DNA from: Medakamo hakoo
Lineage: Eukaryota; Chlorophyta; Trebouxiophyceae; Coccomyxaceae
NCBI GenBank assembly: GCA_026636295.1
Contig: CP089461.1
Span: 248,001 to 312,000 of the forward strand
Length of the DNA: 64,000 nucleotides
Reading direction: 5' to 3'
Below, piece by piece: positions 50,710 through 62,405 of the stretch. The position numbers and the translations under genes are program-made. Numbering within the stretch: position 1 is the stretch's first letter; each line of letters begins with the position of its first letter. The notes under the pieces are model-generated. The model saw nothing but the letters and a program-made list of their open reading frames with translations. It did not search any database and was not told the origin of the DNA.

Positions 50710-51719
50710 TCACCCACCGCCCTCGTCTCCTCCACCCCCGCCGCCAAATCCGGGCGGTAAGGCTGGGCCCGCCGGCGCCGCGAGCACGACCACATCGGCG
50801 CCCCCGCCCGCGGCGCCCCCTCCATCATCCCCAGCACCAGCGTGCGCGGGCGCGGGTGCGGCCGGCACCGCAGCACCCAGCTCGTCTTCATCGTCGTCGT
50901 CGCCGAAAGACAGAATGATCTTTTTCTTCGACGGCGGCGGCGGCTGGGCCGTCGCCGCCGTGACGGGCGCCGGGCCGCAGGCCTCACCACCACCACCGCC
51001 CTCTCCACCCTCTTCGCTCGCCGCCCGCTTGCGCACAGCCGCCCGGGCGCCGCCACCACCGCCCGCCGCTTTCTTCGCCGCCCGCGCCGCGGCTTCAGCG
51101 TCCGCCCGTTCTTTAGCCTCCGCTGCCGCGCTCTCGATCGCCGCCCGCGTCGCGTCGTCCGCCGCCACATCCAACGGCGTTTTGCCGTCCCGCTGCTTTG
51201 CGCACGCGTCGGCACGGCGCCGGATCAGGTAGCGGGCCATGTCGGCGTGGCCGCCCGACGCGGCGAAATGCAGCGGTGTGGCACCCTTTTTGTCTTTTGT
51301 GTTGGGTCGGGCGCCTGGAGTGGAGTGGAGGTGGGTGTATGTGTTGGCGTGTGCAATGGCTGGATGGAGAGCAAAAAAAAACGCAACCTGGAGGTCGTGC
51401 CAAAAAAAAACTTGCCTGCGTCGATCAACGCTTTCGCGACCGCCACGTGCCCGGCACTCGAGCCGCGCATGGCCGCAAAATGCAAAGCGGACGAATCGCC
51501 TTTCGCGGCTTCCGTCGGCGCGGCCCCCGCCTTGAGCAGCACGGCCACTGCGTCGGCGTGGCCGCCCCATGCAGCGAGCAGGAGCGGCGTGCGCGAGTAG
51601 TGGTCCCGCGCTTTGATGAGGTCACTAGACCTGGGCCCAGCGGACGCCAGGGCGGCCACGATGCCGGCCGCGTCGCCTGCGCGGGCCAGGTCGTGGAGGG
51701 AGGCGGGCGCCGCCGACAT
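50710..51719 (-). CDS. Ankyrin-repeat protein with a GC-AG intron
   Basis: Exons 51719-51416 and 51314-50710 join in phase 1 to 302 residues. About four ankyrin repeats are present: SLHDLARAGDAAGIVAAL, RTPLLLAAWGGHADAVAVLLKAGA, SALHFAAMRGSSAGHVAVAKALIDAG-ARPNTKD, and ATPLHFAASGGHADMARYLIRRRADACAKQRDGKTPLDVA. The helix after the last repeat is Ala/Glu/Lys-rich, and the C-terminus ends with an acidic SFGDDDDEDELG block and Gly-rich tail. The intron begins GCAAGT, not GT. The third repeat is rebuilt exactly only by that splice. The protein probably mediates protein contacts. No specific function follows from the repeats. Confidence 0.85.
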
Positions 51720-52012
51720 GAGAGGCGGGCAAAGAAAAGGAGGAGTGAGAGAGAATGCGGTCGCCGTCGGCACAGAAACGTTTGCGCGCTCTGTTTTCTG
51801 ACGGCGCCCCGTGGGACGGGCATCCGGCGGTGGCGCGCGCGCAAAGACACATCTGCAGGACGCCTCGCGTTTCTGGATCTAGCACTTTGCCGTTGAACGG
51901 CATTCTCTGTCGCCCGCTGTCTCCGGCGTGCGTCCAACGACAGCGAACGCACCCATCGAGCCCCACGCCCCGACCTGCTCCACCCCCATCCATCCATCCG
52001 TCCATCCACCTC

Positions 52013-53342
52013 ATGTCCGGCAACGTCGCCCGCTTCGGGGTGCGTTTTGGTGTGCGCGCTGCCTGCCTTTGTCGTGCAGCTGCGCGATGATGACTGCTCT
52101 CCTCTCTCACCCCCTCCACCCCCCTCTCTCCCCACCCCCCACCCACAGCGCTTGGGCGCCCGCCTGGGCGCCCTCGCCGCCGCGACCGCGACGGGCGCCG
52201 CCGCGTCTACGTACGGCCTGTCCGACTCCAAATTCGAGGCCGCGTCCACGGCGGCGGCTGCGCTGCGCGTCGTCACCGACGCCGAAACGGGCCACCGCCT
52301 GGGCATTTGGGCCGCCGCCCGCGGGCTCCTCCCCACCGAGACCCGCACCGACCCGCCCTCCCTCGCCACCAACCTCGCCGGCCTGCACCTGTCCAACCCG
52401 GTGGGCTTGGCCGCCGGGTTCGACAAGGATGCAGAAGCCATGGACGGGCTGCTGGGACTGGGCTTTGGCTTTGTGGAGGTCGGCTCCATCACGCCGCGCC
52501 CCCAGCCGGGCAACCCGCGCCCGCGCGTGTTCCGGCTGCCGGAGCTGGGCGCGATCATCAACCGGTACGGCTTCAATTCGTCCGGCGGCGAAGCGGCTGA
52601 AGCCAACCTTAGGGCGTTCAGGGACCGCGCCGCCACCCGGGGCGGCACCCCGCGGCGCGGCCTGGTCGGAATCAACCTCGGCAAGAACAAGGACCAGGCC
52701 GACGCGGCGGCGGACTACGCGTCCGGCGCGTCCCGCTTCTCCCCCCTGGCCGACTTCCTCATCATCAATGTCTCCTCGCCCAACACGCCCGGCCTGCGCA
52801 GCTTGCAAGCCCGGGACTCGTTGACGGCGCTCGTCAAGGCGGCCGTCTCGGCGCGGGACGCCGCCGCCGACTGGAGGGCGCTGGGCCGGGCCCGCCCGCC
52901 ACTCTTCGTCAAAGTCGCGCCGGACCTGACGCCGGAGGAGGCGGCGGACATCGCGGCGGCGGTGGTGGCGGCCAAAGCGGACGGCCTGGTCGTCGGCAAC
53001 ACGACCATCTCCCGGCCGGCGGACGTCGCGGCGCACGCGCATGGTGGCGAGGCGGGCGGGTTGAGTGGCAAGCCCCTGGAAGCGCTCGCCACTGCCCAAA
53101 TCGCGCGCTTTTACAGACTCACCAAGGGCAAACTCCCCATCATCGGCGTGGGCGGCGTCTCGGACGGCGCGGGCGCGTACGCTAAAATTCGGGCGGGCGC
53201 GTCTGCTGTGGAGGTTTACACCGGTTTCGCGTACGGTGGACCAGCGATGGTGCCGCGGGTGAAAGCGGAGCTGGCCGCAAGATTAGCCGCGGACGGGTTT
53301 AAGAGTGTGAGCGAGGCGGTGGGCGTGGACGCGAGGAAGTGA
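52013..53342 (+). CDS. Dihydroorotate dehydrogenase (class 2, mitochondrial)
   Basis: Exon 1 is 52013-52039 (nine codons) and exon 2 is 52149-53342, phase 0, giving 406 residues. The first 25 residues are basic and hydrophobic, typical of a mitochondrial leader and membrane helix. The FMN enzyme signature is complete: NPVGLAAGFDKDAEAMDGLLGLGFGFVEVGSITPRPQPGNP, RYGFNSSG, GINLGKNKDQ, the catalytic serine in IINVSSPNTPGLR near residue 216, FVKVAPDLT, GLVVGNTTISRP, GGLSGKPL, and IGVGGVSDGAGAYAKIRAGASAVEVYT. Class 2 enzymes pass electrons to ubiquinone in the inner mitochondrial membrane, as the fourth step of pyrimidine synthesis. It is divergent from the ankyrin gene across 293 bp. Confidence 0.95.
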
Positions 53343-53474
53343 CGTGTGGCAAAAAAGCGAACAGCTCAGTGTGGAAGGTTGGCCGTGTGGGAGGGGCCCC
53401 GACAGGTCAGAGCGGGCTCTGCCCATTCACAGAAAAAAAAACTCGACGACAAGACTCAAAGACGCGCCTCCGCC

Positions 53475-55022
53475 ATGGCCACCAACGTCTCCGCGCCCGG
53501 TGCGGCGCCCGCGGCGCCAGCTAAGAAGGTGTGCGCACGCGACTAAAGCGAGGATGGGCGTGGAGGAGCGGCGGCGGGCCAGCGCGGACTGGGAGAAAAG
53601 GCCATGCGTTCCGCCAGAGACGCTGTCGAGACCCACCCCGCTCACCCCCCAACCATCCATGCCGGCCACCTTCCCCTCCCGCTGTCCGCCCCGCGCCACT
53701 CCTCCCACATTTCCACGGGCCTGGAATGGCCCGCGCTAGCGAGCAACGCAGCCCGTCAGCTCACTTTTCGCACCCCCCGACCCAAACCCTCGCACACACT
53801 CTCTCTCAGTTCGATGTCGGCCCCATCTTCCGCACGCGCCTGGGCCTGCTCGCGTCCTTCATCGCCCTGATCATCGTCAACGCGGGGGCCGGCGGCCGCA
53901 ACCGGGCGACGTCCGACCTGTACTACACCCCCATCACGGTGCGCAATTTTGGTGGGGCGGGGTGGGTCAGCCTGCGTCCTTGCTGACGCTCGTTCTTTTC
54001 CTCAGCACGCGCTCGCTCTCGCTCAGTTTTTTTTCGTTTTCAACTCATGAACACGCATCCACCCCCCCCCCTCCCCCCAACGCTCACAGCCGGCTGGATG
54101 GACGTTTGCGGTGTGGGGCTTGATCTTTTTCCTCCAAGCGGTTGGCACTGTTTGGGCGGCGATTCCTTACGGTTACGGCCTCGACAACGGTGCGTGGATG
54201 CCGCCGTGTGGGCAGGGGCGCTACAGCAACAGCTTCCCGTCCATCCATCCATGTTCTTTCTCACCCTTTCACCCACCTGTCTGCCACGCAGGCCTCAAGG
54301 AACGCGTCGTCTCTGCTGTGGCCCTGCCCTGGACGCTGGGGTGGCTGTTCCAGGTGCGAGGGATGGGAGGGAAGAGGCACAGGTTGGGTCGCGACCGCCA
54401 CGGACCACCTCCCTCACAAAAACACACCGCACCGCCCATCCACCCACCTACCATCCTCCAGATCCTGTGGCAGTTCAGCTTCCTGGCCCGCACCAAGGTC
54501 GGCATGTGGTTTGGGCTGATCTTCCTGATCGGCGCGTTCGTGTCCATGGCCTGGGCCGTCGCCCGCCTGAAGGCCCGCTTCACGCCCGTCCCGCGCTCGT
54601 GGCACGGCGCCCTGACGCACTGGAGCTACTTCGTCCCCTCCTCCATCAACGCGGCCTGGCTGTCCGCGGCGACCATTGTGGGCGCCATCGTCGTCGGCGT
54701 CGCGCACGGCGCGGGCATCGCGCCCCTGCGCTGGATCGGCATCGCCCTGGTCGCCCTCATCACCCTGCTCTCCGTGTGCGTGGCCGGCTGGAAGCCGGAC
54801 ATTGCCTGGCCCGCCACGCTGGTCTGGGCCCTGGCCGGCGTCTTTGCCGCCCACCGCGGCGACACGGCCGTCGCGGTCGCGTCCATGGTCTGCCTGGTCG
54901 TCAACGCCCTGGCCGCCATCGGTGCGTCTGGCCTGGTCCTGCGTGGGCGCCAGGCGGCGGCGGCGGCGCGGGCGGGCGCGCCGGGGGCTGCGCCCGCGGC
55001 CGCGCCCGCCGGTGCGGTGTGA
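53475..55022 (+). CDS. TspO/MBR-related tryptophan-rich membrane protein
   Basis: Five exons (53475-53528, 53810-53938, 54090-54189, 54292-54353, 54462-55022) with matching phases give 301 residues. Seven to eight membrane segments are evident. The first motif TPAGWTFAVWGLIFFLQAVG is created by splicing and has the PxGWxFxxWxxxY character of TspO-like proteins. SSINAAWLSAATIVGAIVVGV and AGWKPDIAWPATLVWALAGVFAAH resemble long bacterial tryptophan-rich sensory proteins. Such proteins bind tetrapyrroles or sterols in membranes, though function in this group is not settled. The short N-terminal exon is Ala/Pro-rich and the C-terminus is Ala-rich. Confidence 0.65.
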
Positions 55023-55179
55023 GGGAGAGAGGGAGGGAGGGAGGGGGCATGAGAGACAGCGCCAATCCCCGGAGGGGTGTTGGTTCCGCGTTGAAAGGAT
55101 ACCCACACACTCACGCCACGCGGCCCGGCGCTACGTATGTGTAACAACCAAATAACGGGGACAATGCTTTGCGTCTCCC

Positions 55180-56291
55180 TTACACGGCTTCCATCCGTTT
55201 GTCGCCCGCCAGTCCACCAGCCGTGGTGGACACGGACGCGACCGCGCCCGCCGGCACGCCCGCCGCCGCTGGAGCAGCGGGCGGCACGCTTCCCGTCAGC
55301 ATGGCGCTCATCCGCCCGCGCCCGCCCACGGCCCGGCGCCGGTCACACGCTACCAGGGCCAGCGTGGCGGCGAGCAAGACGAGGATGCAGCCGGCCGCGA
55401 TCAGTCCCTGCGCGCCGGCTTTGCTGACGCCACTCCCGTCCAGGCACGAGCGCCCGAGGCGCTGGCGGCACCAGTCCTCGGCTTCCGGCCACGCGTCGGA
55501 CGGAGACGCGGCCTGCGCGCCCGTCAACACCACGGCCCACGGCCAGCCGGCCGCGCGCAAGCCGGACTGGAGCGTGCCAGAGTACGCAACGGCGCGCAGC
55601 TCGTCGTACGCGGCCTGGACGGCGGCGGGGGAGCCGCCGTCGGTGGCGTTGGCCTGGACGAGGACGTCCGCGACGCCGGACAGGGGGCTGCCCCGGACGC
55701 CTGCGTCAGCCAGCAGGCGGCGGCGGCGCGTGGCCTTCAGCGCGACGTAGCCGGGCGCCACGCGCAGGATGGACAGGGCGCTGGCCGGCAGGGCCCCCCC
55801 GCCCGCGGCGGACAGGGTGGCCAGGAAGTCGGCGTCCGCGCCGGCGGGCAGGGGCGCAGCCGCGCCAGACCCGATCACGCGGTAGGTGGCCTGGGTTGGT
55901 TGAGGGGTGCGTGGTTTGTGCTGGGGGTCGTGCGCGCGAGGGGGGAAACGAACAGGCACGCGCGCGGCTGGAAGAGGGAGGGAGGGAGGGGGTTGACCCG
56001 CTTTTTTTTCCAGCGCCCTTCCCCCGCCTCCCTCACACTCACCCGCACAACGCTCTGACCCGGACGCAGCGTCAGGATGTCGATCGGCGCGCCAGCCGGG
56101 GTTTCGACGGGCGCCCCGCCCGTCTCGTCACCGTCGTCAAGCATGGGGGTTGGTGTGGGGGTGGGGGTGCTCGTCGCGACGACGACGGGCGTGGTGGCGG
56201 GTGGAGTGACCGTTTCTTGGGAGCGAGCCGCGGCCAGGCCGGCTAGGAGGGCTAGGACGCGGAAGGTGGCGCGGCGGGCGGAGGGGCGCAT
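55180..56291 (-). CDS. Type I membrane protein, function unknown
   Basis: Exons 56291-56043 and 55890-55180 join in phase 0 to 319 residues. A signal peptide (TFRVLALLAGLAAARS) is followed by a Thr/Pro-rich stalk (TSTPTPTPTPM). Then comes an extracellular domain with two late cysteines (EDWCRQRLGRSCLDG) and one hydrophobic helix (GLIAAGCILVLLAATLALVAC), followed by a basic stop-transfer RRR and an Ala/Gly-rich tail. The middle domain contains alternating short strands and helices but no motif that I recognise. Its start lies 182 bp from the divergent ABC1K gene. Confidence 0.72.
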
Positions 56292-56473
56292 GGTTTGTTT
56301 TGTTTTTAGAAAGGCGGTCGGGGGAGCGCGGGGCCGGCAGTCTGCCTGGGATGTGGCAGGTGTGGGCCCGGTGGTCGGCACACAGCGCCCCACACCTCCT
56401 TCTCTCCTCCAGAGAGCGAGCCCGGCGGGACCTCCACCGCGCTCCAACTCGCCTCGCCCTCCACACAGCCGTC

Positions 56474-58795
56474 ATGAGGCCGACCTTGGCTTTGAAGCCG
56501 GAGGTTGCGTCCTCGTCGGCGTCCTCCAGCCGCGCCGCCGCCGCGCTGCCGAGCCGGCAGCGCCGCAATTCGGCCGCGCCGACGGCCGCGCCGCGCGTTC
56601 GCCCCGCCCAACCGTCGCTCCGCCGCGGGCCGCCGCCGCCGACGGCGGCGGCGACAGGACCGAGCGATGACAGGTGCGTGCGTGGCGTGGGGTCGGGTGG
56701 GAGGGCGAGAAAGGCGCCGCCAACTCGCGCGCGCGGCCACAACGCTCGCGCTCGCTTGGCCGGCGTCGACCCACCACCACCACCCTCTCTCACACACCTC
56801 CACCCCATGCCCATCCTCAACCACAGTTGGTCCACCTTTGAACAGCTCCAGTACGAGCGCGGCTACTGTTCCCTGGGCGCGGCCAAAGGCTACTCCCCTG
56901 CCGCCGTCTGGGAGGAGGCCTTGGCGCAACCGGGCGGCGTGGCGGGCCTCGCCTCGCGCGCGGCCTGCATCGCCGCCCGCCTGGGCGCCGTCGCCCTGGC
57001 CTGGGGCGCGGACGCGGTCATGGACGGGTTGCGCGGCGGGTCGGCTGCGACCGCAGAGGGCGCCGAGGTCGACCCGGCCGCCGCGGCGGCCGAAGCCGCG
57101 CGCGTGCGCTCGCGCGCGGCCGCCCTGCGCCAAGCGCTCGCCGCGCTCGGCCCGGCCTTCATCAAAGCCGGCCAAGTCCTGGCGTCCCGCCCGGACATCG
57201 TCCGCGAGGACTACATGGACGAACTCTGCGCTTTGCAGGACGACGTCCCCGCCTTTCCGGACGAGGAGGCGTTTGCCATCATGGAGGCGGAGCTCGGCCG
57301 CCCCGTCGGCGCCGTGTTCTCGTCCATCTCGTCCCGCCCCATCGCCGCCGCGTCACTGGGCCAGGTCTACCGGGCCGTGCTGCGCGACACGGGCGAGGCG
57401 GTCGCGGTCAAAGTGCAACGCCCGGGCGTCCGCCCGCTCATCATGAAGGACCTCGTCCTGTTCCGGGCCGTGGCCGCGCTCGTCACGCCGATCGCGCTCC
57501 GCCGCCTGGGCTGCAACGCCGAGCTCATCGTCGACGAGTTTGGGGAAAAGCTGTTGGAAGAGCTGGACTACACGCAGGAAGCCCGCAACATCGAGGACTT
57601 TGGCCGCAACTTTGCGGGCGACCCCACCGTCAAAATCCCGTGGGTGCGCCGCGATCTGTCCGGGCGGCGCGTCCTGGTCATGGAATGGATCGACGGCCTG
57701 CGGTGCACCGACCCGGCCGGCATCGCCGCGTCCGGCATTGACGTGGACGCCTTCATTCGGTCCGGCGTGGTCGCGGGGCTGCGCCAACTCCTGGAATTCG
57801 GCCTGTTCCACGGCGACCCGCACCCGGTGAGTATTTTTTGGAGAGGTGTTCCCATCCCCATCCCCATCCACCCCCATGCGTTTCCATGCACTCACGCTCC
57901 CACCCCACCCCACGCCACTCCACCACCGCGCCAACAGGGCAACGTCTTCGCCCTGCGCGACGGCCGCATCGCGTACGTCGACTTTGGCAACGTCGCCGAA
58001 CTGTCCGCCCGCAACCAGCAGACCCTGATCGACGCCGTCGTCCACGCCGTCAACGAAGACTACACGGCCATGGCCGGCGACTTCACGCGCCTGGGCTTCC
58101 TCGCCCCCGGCACCGACATCGGCCCGCTCGTCCCCGCCCTGGAATCCATCTGGTCCGAGGCGCTCGGCTCCTCCCTCGCCGACTTCAACTTCCGGACCGT
58201 CACCTCCCGGTTCAACGAGCTGGTGTACCAGCACCCGATCCGCATCCCGGAACGGTACGCGCTCGTCATCCGCTCCCTGCTCACCCAGGAGGGCATCTGC
58301 CTGCGCCTGCGCCCGGCCTTCCACTTCCTGGAGGTGGCGTACCCGTACGTCGCGCGCCGCCTGCTGACGGACGACGACCCCGCCCTGCGCGCCCGCCTCA
58401 TCCAAGTCCTGCTCCAGGACGGCAAGTTCCAGTGGGCGCGCCTGGAAAACCTGGTCACGCTCGCGCGGTCGGGCGTGAGCGGCGGCGGCGGCGGGCAGGG
58501 CGGGCAGGGCGGCGAGCGCGGCGCGTCCCAGCCCCAGCCGCCCTCCGGCCTGGACCTGTCCGACACGGTCGCGTCCGCGGCGCGCCTGGTGGCGTCCGAC
58601 CCGACCCTGCGGCGGCAGCTGTTGGACGCGGTGACGGAGGGGGACCGCCTGCACGTCACGGAAGTCGCCCGCCTGGCCGGGCTGCTGGCGGCGGACGTGG
58701 ATGGGGGGCGGGTGTTGAGGGAAGCCTTGGCTGCGGCGCCGGGGGTGGGGCGCCAGGTCGCCGTGGCCTGGGCGGACAGCGTGCTGAGCCGGTAG
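56474..58795 (+). CDS. ABC1/UbiB atypical kinase (plastid ABC1K)
   Basis: Exons 56474-56673, 56827-57826 and 57938-58795 (phases 2 and 0) give 685 residues. The first 60 residues are a Ser/Ala/Arg-rich presumptive transit peptide. The ABC1 core is intact: the KxGQ motif in GPAFIKAGQVLASRPDI, LCALQDDVPAFP, ASLGQVYRAVL, VAVKVQRPGV, EELDYTQEARNIEDF, VLVMEWIDGLRC, the catalytic FGLFHGDPHP-GNVFAL completed across the intron, and IAYVDFGNVAELS. ABC1 kinases regulate prenylquinone and plastoglobule metabolism. Here the plastid type is inferred from the leader and from the long C-terminal domain. An Ala-rich insertion near residue 150 lies just before the KxGQ helix. Confidence 0.93.
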   Translation: MRPTLALKPEVASSSASSSRAAAALPSRQRRNSAAPTAAPRVRPAQPSLRRGPPPPTAAATGPSDDRCVRGVGSGGRARKAPPTRARGHNARARLAGVDPPPPPSLTHLHPMPILNHSWSTFEQLQYERGYCSLGAAKGYSPAAVWEEALAQPGGVAGLASRAACIAARLGAVALAWGADAVMDGLRGGSAATAEGAEVDPAAAAAEAARVRSRAAALRQALAALGPAFIKAGQVLASRPDIVREDYMDELCALQDDVPAFPDEEAFAIMEAELGRPVGAVFSSISSRPIAAASLGQVYRAVLRDTGEAVAVKVQRPGVRPLIMKDLVLFRAVAALVTPIALRRLGCNAELIVDEFGEKLLEELDYTQEARNIEDFGRNFAGDPTVKIPWVRRDLSGRRVLVMEWIDGLRCTDPAGIAASGIDVDAFIRSGVVAGLRQLLEFGLFHGDPHPVSIFWRGVPIPIPIHPHAFPCTHAPTPPHATPPPRQQGNVFALRDGRIAYVDFGNVAELSARNQQTLIDAVVHAVNEDYTAMAGDFTRLGFLAPGTDIGPLVPALESIWSEALGSSLADFNFRTVTSRFNELVYQHPIRIPERYALVIRSLLTQEGICLRLRPAFHFLEVAYPYVARRLLTDDDPALRARLIQVLLQDGKFQWARLENLVTLARSGVSGGGGGQGGQGGERGASQPQPPSGLDLSDTVASAARLVASDPTLRRQLLDAVTEGDRLHVTEVARLAGLLAADVDGGRVLREALAAAPGVGRQVAVAWADSVLSR

Positions 58796-58931
58796 AGCGC
58801 GTGGGTTGTGTGTGTGTTGTCATCGTCTGCCCATTTCTTTGTTGTTGCCTCACACTCTCGTCTGAGCGGGGGAGTGCGCGCGCGCGGCTTGTCTTCCTTT
58901 CACTCGCACGCACGAAACACAGCCTGAAACA

Positions 58932-61900
58932 ATGGCCCCGCGCCGGGCCCTGTTGCTCGCCGGACTGCTGGCTGGGCTCCTGCCAGGTGCGGTTGGAGGA
59001 AGGGAATGAGCGGGTGCGGCTGTGCGGCCTGTCGAAAAGAACAACATCGGCGTGTGTGGCCCACGCCGCCCTCGGAGCGAAACCGCCCGCCACCGCATGG
59101 GAGAGCCGGCAAGGAGGCCTTGGGAGCCTGCCCCACCAAGGCCCAGGCTTGACGATGTTTAGTCTGAGATGAGAGAGACAGACTGGCATTCCACGCCCAC
59201 CTGCGCGCGCCGGCACGGGCGAACGATTGCTGAGCAACACAGCCCGCGCGTGCCAGGGTGGCTAGCCGCACGTGGCCGGCCAGCGCATGCGGTCGCCGAT
59301 GGACACGTTCCAGGGACGGCCTCTCCCTCCACATGAGCGGGTAGCTGACGGTCTTTGCTTGCCTTTGGCCGTGTCGGAACGGGGATGCTGTCGCTCCTTC
59401 TCTCTCAACTCACGAGGGCGCCCCTTCTCTCCCCACAGCGCACGGCTTTATTCGCGTCGACAACGGCAACTTTGTGGACGAAGACTGCCGCGAATTCTAC
59501 ATTTCGGGTTACAACACCTGGCAGGTGAGTGGACACTAGAAGAGGCTGTTCCGTTTTGTGGCAGAAGACCTGGCAGGGCAGAGTCGATGCCGCACGGCGG
59601 AAGAAAAGACGAGAATCGGCGCGAAAAGAAAAAAGGGGTTGAAACGCGGAGGTGGCGACACTCTCTGCACGCGCACTCATCGCTTCGTCCTCTCCGATAA
59701 AAACAGCTGCTGGAAGCCGCGGCCGGCTTCAAGGGCACGCCCCAGGAAGTCAAGGAACAGGTTAGTAATGAGGGATGGGAAGGATGGGACGGAGGGTGAG
59801 GCCCTGGGCGACGGGGGGCAATGCCGGCGCGAGCCCTGGGCGGCCACGCTGACTGCGCGGCCCTCCCCACCCCCACCCCCTCCCCACCAACAACAACACG
59901 CCACGCTCCAGCTCGACGCGGCCAAGGCCCAGAACCTGAACACCGTCCGCGCCTTTGCGTTCGGCACGCTGGAAGGCTTTGCGCTCCAACCAAAAGTGGG
60001 CGAGTACAATGAAGACGCGTTCAAGGCGCTGGACTTTATCCTGGATGAAGCGTCCAAGCGCGACTTGCGCCTGGTGCTGGCCATCGCCAACCAGTGGGAC
60101 TCCGCCAACACCGCGCCCGAAAAACTGCAGTGGGCCAACACGGACAATAAGTTTGCGTACTCCAACTCGACGGGCAAGCTGAAGCTGGTGAACGGCAAGG
60201 TCACGGGCGAGGACGCCTTCTTCACCGACCCGGCCGTCAAGCAGCGGTACAAGGACCACGTGAACGTGCTCGTCAACCGCGTCAACTCCATCAACGGCAA
60301 GAAGTACAAGGACGACCCGACCATCCTGGCCTGGAACCTGATCAACGAGCCCCGGTGCGAGCAGCCGGCAGGCTGCGGCATGCAGGAGTGGGTCGAGGAA
60401 ATGAGCAGCGCGGTGAAGAAGGCGGACCCAAACCACTTGGTCACGATTGGTGCCGACGGCTTCTACGGGTGCGTGAACGCGCGTGGGCTTGTGGGTGGGC
60501 TTGTGGTGCCCGCGCCCGGGCAAGGACCCAGCCGGACCAACGCGCCCGCCCTCACACCCGCTCCCCACCCGCCCACCCACCCCACCCCACCCCACCCACC
60601 CCCCCACACACAGCGCGGCCTCGTGCCTGGCCGACCGGTACAATCCTTTCCTGTGGGCCGGCCACACCGGCTCCGACTTCCTGCCCAACCACGCCGCCAA
60701 GGACATCGACTACGCGGCCATCCACCTGTGGCCGGACAACTGGCAGCGGTGGGACCTGCCGTTCGGCAAGGACTGGATCGAAGGCCACATCGCGGGCGCG
60801 CGCCAGCTGGGCAAGCCCCTCGTCCTGGAAGAGTTTGGCAAGGCCGTCGGCGGCCTGGCCTCCTCCGACCAGACGGAGACGGACCGGGCCAAATGGTTCA
60901 ACCAGACGTACTCCCAAATCCGGGATTCCGTGGAAGCGCGGGACGCGCTCAAGGGCGTCCTCTTTTGGCGGTGGGCGGCCATCAACGGCGGCGGGTCCGC
61001 GCTGTCCGACTTTGACAAGTCGGCCACGATCGAGACGTCGTCCGAAGCCTTCCAGAAGTCGGTGCGGCCGTTTGCGGACTACGTGAAGACGCGCAACGAA
61101 GTGGTGTGCGGCCCCGGCAAGGGCAAGGACAAGCCGAAACCCAAGCCGAAGGAGGAGGAGCCCAAAGCCGCTGCCACACCCGCGGCCGCAAAGGAAGAGG
61201 CGAAACCCGCTAAAAAAGACGACAAGCCGGCCGCCACGCCCGCGCCGACCAAGGCCGCTGCTGCGACGCCAGCTGCCACTCCTGCTGGCGACGGCAAAAA
61301 GGGGTGGGCCACCGACGTCGCCGCGCCCGCCGAACCCATCCAGGTGACGCCCGTCACTGGAGGCGTCGCGGCCGCGTCGGCCACGCAACAACCCGCGCCC
61401 GCCCGCCGCCGCCTCCAAGGCGCCGTCGGCCCGCCGCCCTCCTTCTTCGCGCCGCCGCGCCCGTCCGACGCGGGCCCCGGCTGCAACGCCGCGTACGGCC
61501 GGTCCGACGGCGCCGCCGCCCGGACGATCACGACCAACGGCATCGCCGACTGCTGCGCCGAAGCCAAGTCGGGCGACTTCACGGCCTGGTCGTACTGCTA
61601 CTGCGACCTGGGCTGCAAGGACGGCGGCAACGCCACGGTCCCCAAGGGCTCGTGCGTCCTGAAAAACCCGCCCAACGCGTTCTACCCACGCATGACGGCC
61701 CTGGGGACCGGCGTGGGTTGGGTGTCGGGCGCGCCCGGCGCCGCCACGCTGCCGTCGTGGAAGTGCCAGGTCAAAGGGTCGGGCGGGTGCGGCCCCAACG
61801 CGGACCCGGGCACGTGCAAGGCGGACGAGCTGAAAGCGGCGCTGGCCTGCCCGGCGGACGACTGCCACGCCAAACAAATGAACATGGTGAGTTGTGGGGA

Positions 61901-62405
61901 TGGGCGGGGAGGGGCGGACGGTACGGATGATGTGCGGATGGAAAGACAGGGGCGGTCGCGGCGCCGTTTTTTTTTTTCGATCCCACCGTTCACCCCAAAA
62001 ACGACACCGAGCGCTCACCCCTTCCTTTCCCTGACCATCCTTTACCTCTGTCAACAGGACGGCGATTTGATTGTCTTTGACATCAACAGCTTTGCGCCGG
62101 AGCCGACGATCCTGACGGCGGCCGACTGTTGCCAGGCGTGCAAGAACAACGGCGAGTGCACGGGCTGGACCTTCTGCCCGCTCAAGGAGGGGTGCGCCAA
62201 GGACTGCCAGACCTACATCAAGTCCGGCCCCAAGCTCGGCTTTGGTCCATACGGCTCCTGCAACGGCGACGCGTTCCCGTACCGCGCCTGCTCGCTGAAA
62301 AAGATGCCGGAAGGCAAGCACACCGTCACGGCGTGGGGCCCGCAACAGCCGTGGGTGAGTGGTACTCTGTCCGCGGATGGCGTGCCTAAAATGATTGGCG
62401 AGTGA
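58932..62405 (+). CDS. Secreted GH5 mannanase-like glycosidase with PAN-like Cys modules
   Basis: Six exons (58932-58986, 59439-59524, 59707-59760, 59912-60468, 60614-61886, 62058-62405) give 790 residues with consistent phases. A short signal peptide (RALLLAGLLAGLLPG) leads directly to the GH5 barrel: FIRVDNGNFVDEDCREFYISGYNTWQ, NLNTVRAFAFG, the acid in AWNLINEPRCEQ near residue 208, YAAIHLWPDNW, and the nucleophile in LVLEEFGKAVGG near residue 322. After the barrel comes a Lys/Pro/Ala linker. Two Cys-rich modules end the protein (CCAEAKSGDFTAWSYCYC; CCQACKNNGECTGWTFCP), whose spacing resembles PAN/apple domains. The family hydrolyses beta-mannan. It is similar in catalysis to the GH5 at 44-46 kb but not in accessory domains. 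Confidence 0.9.
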
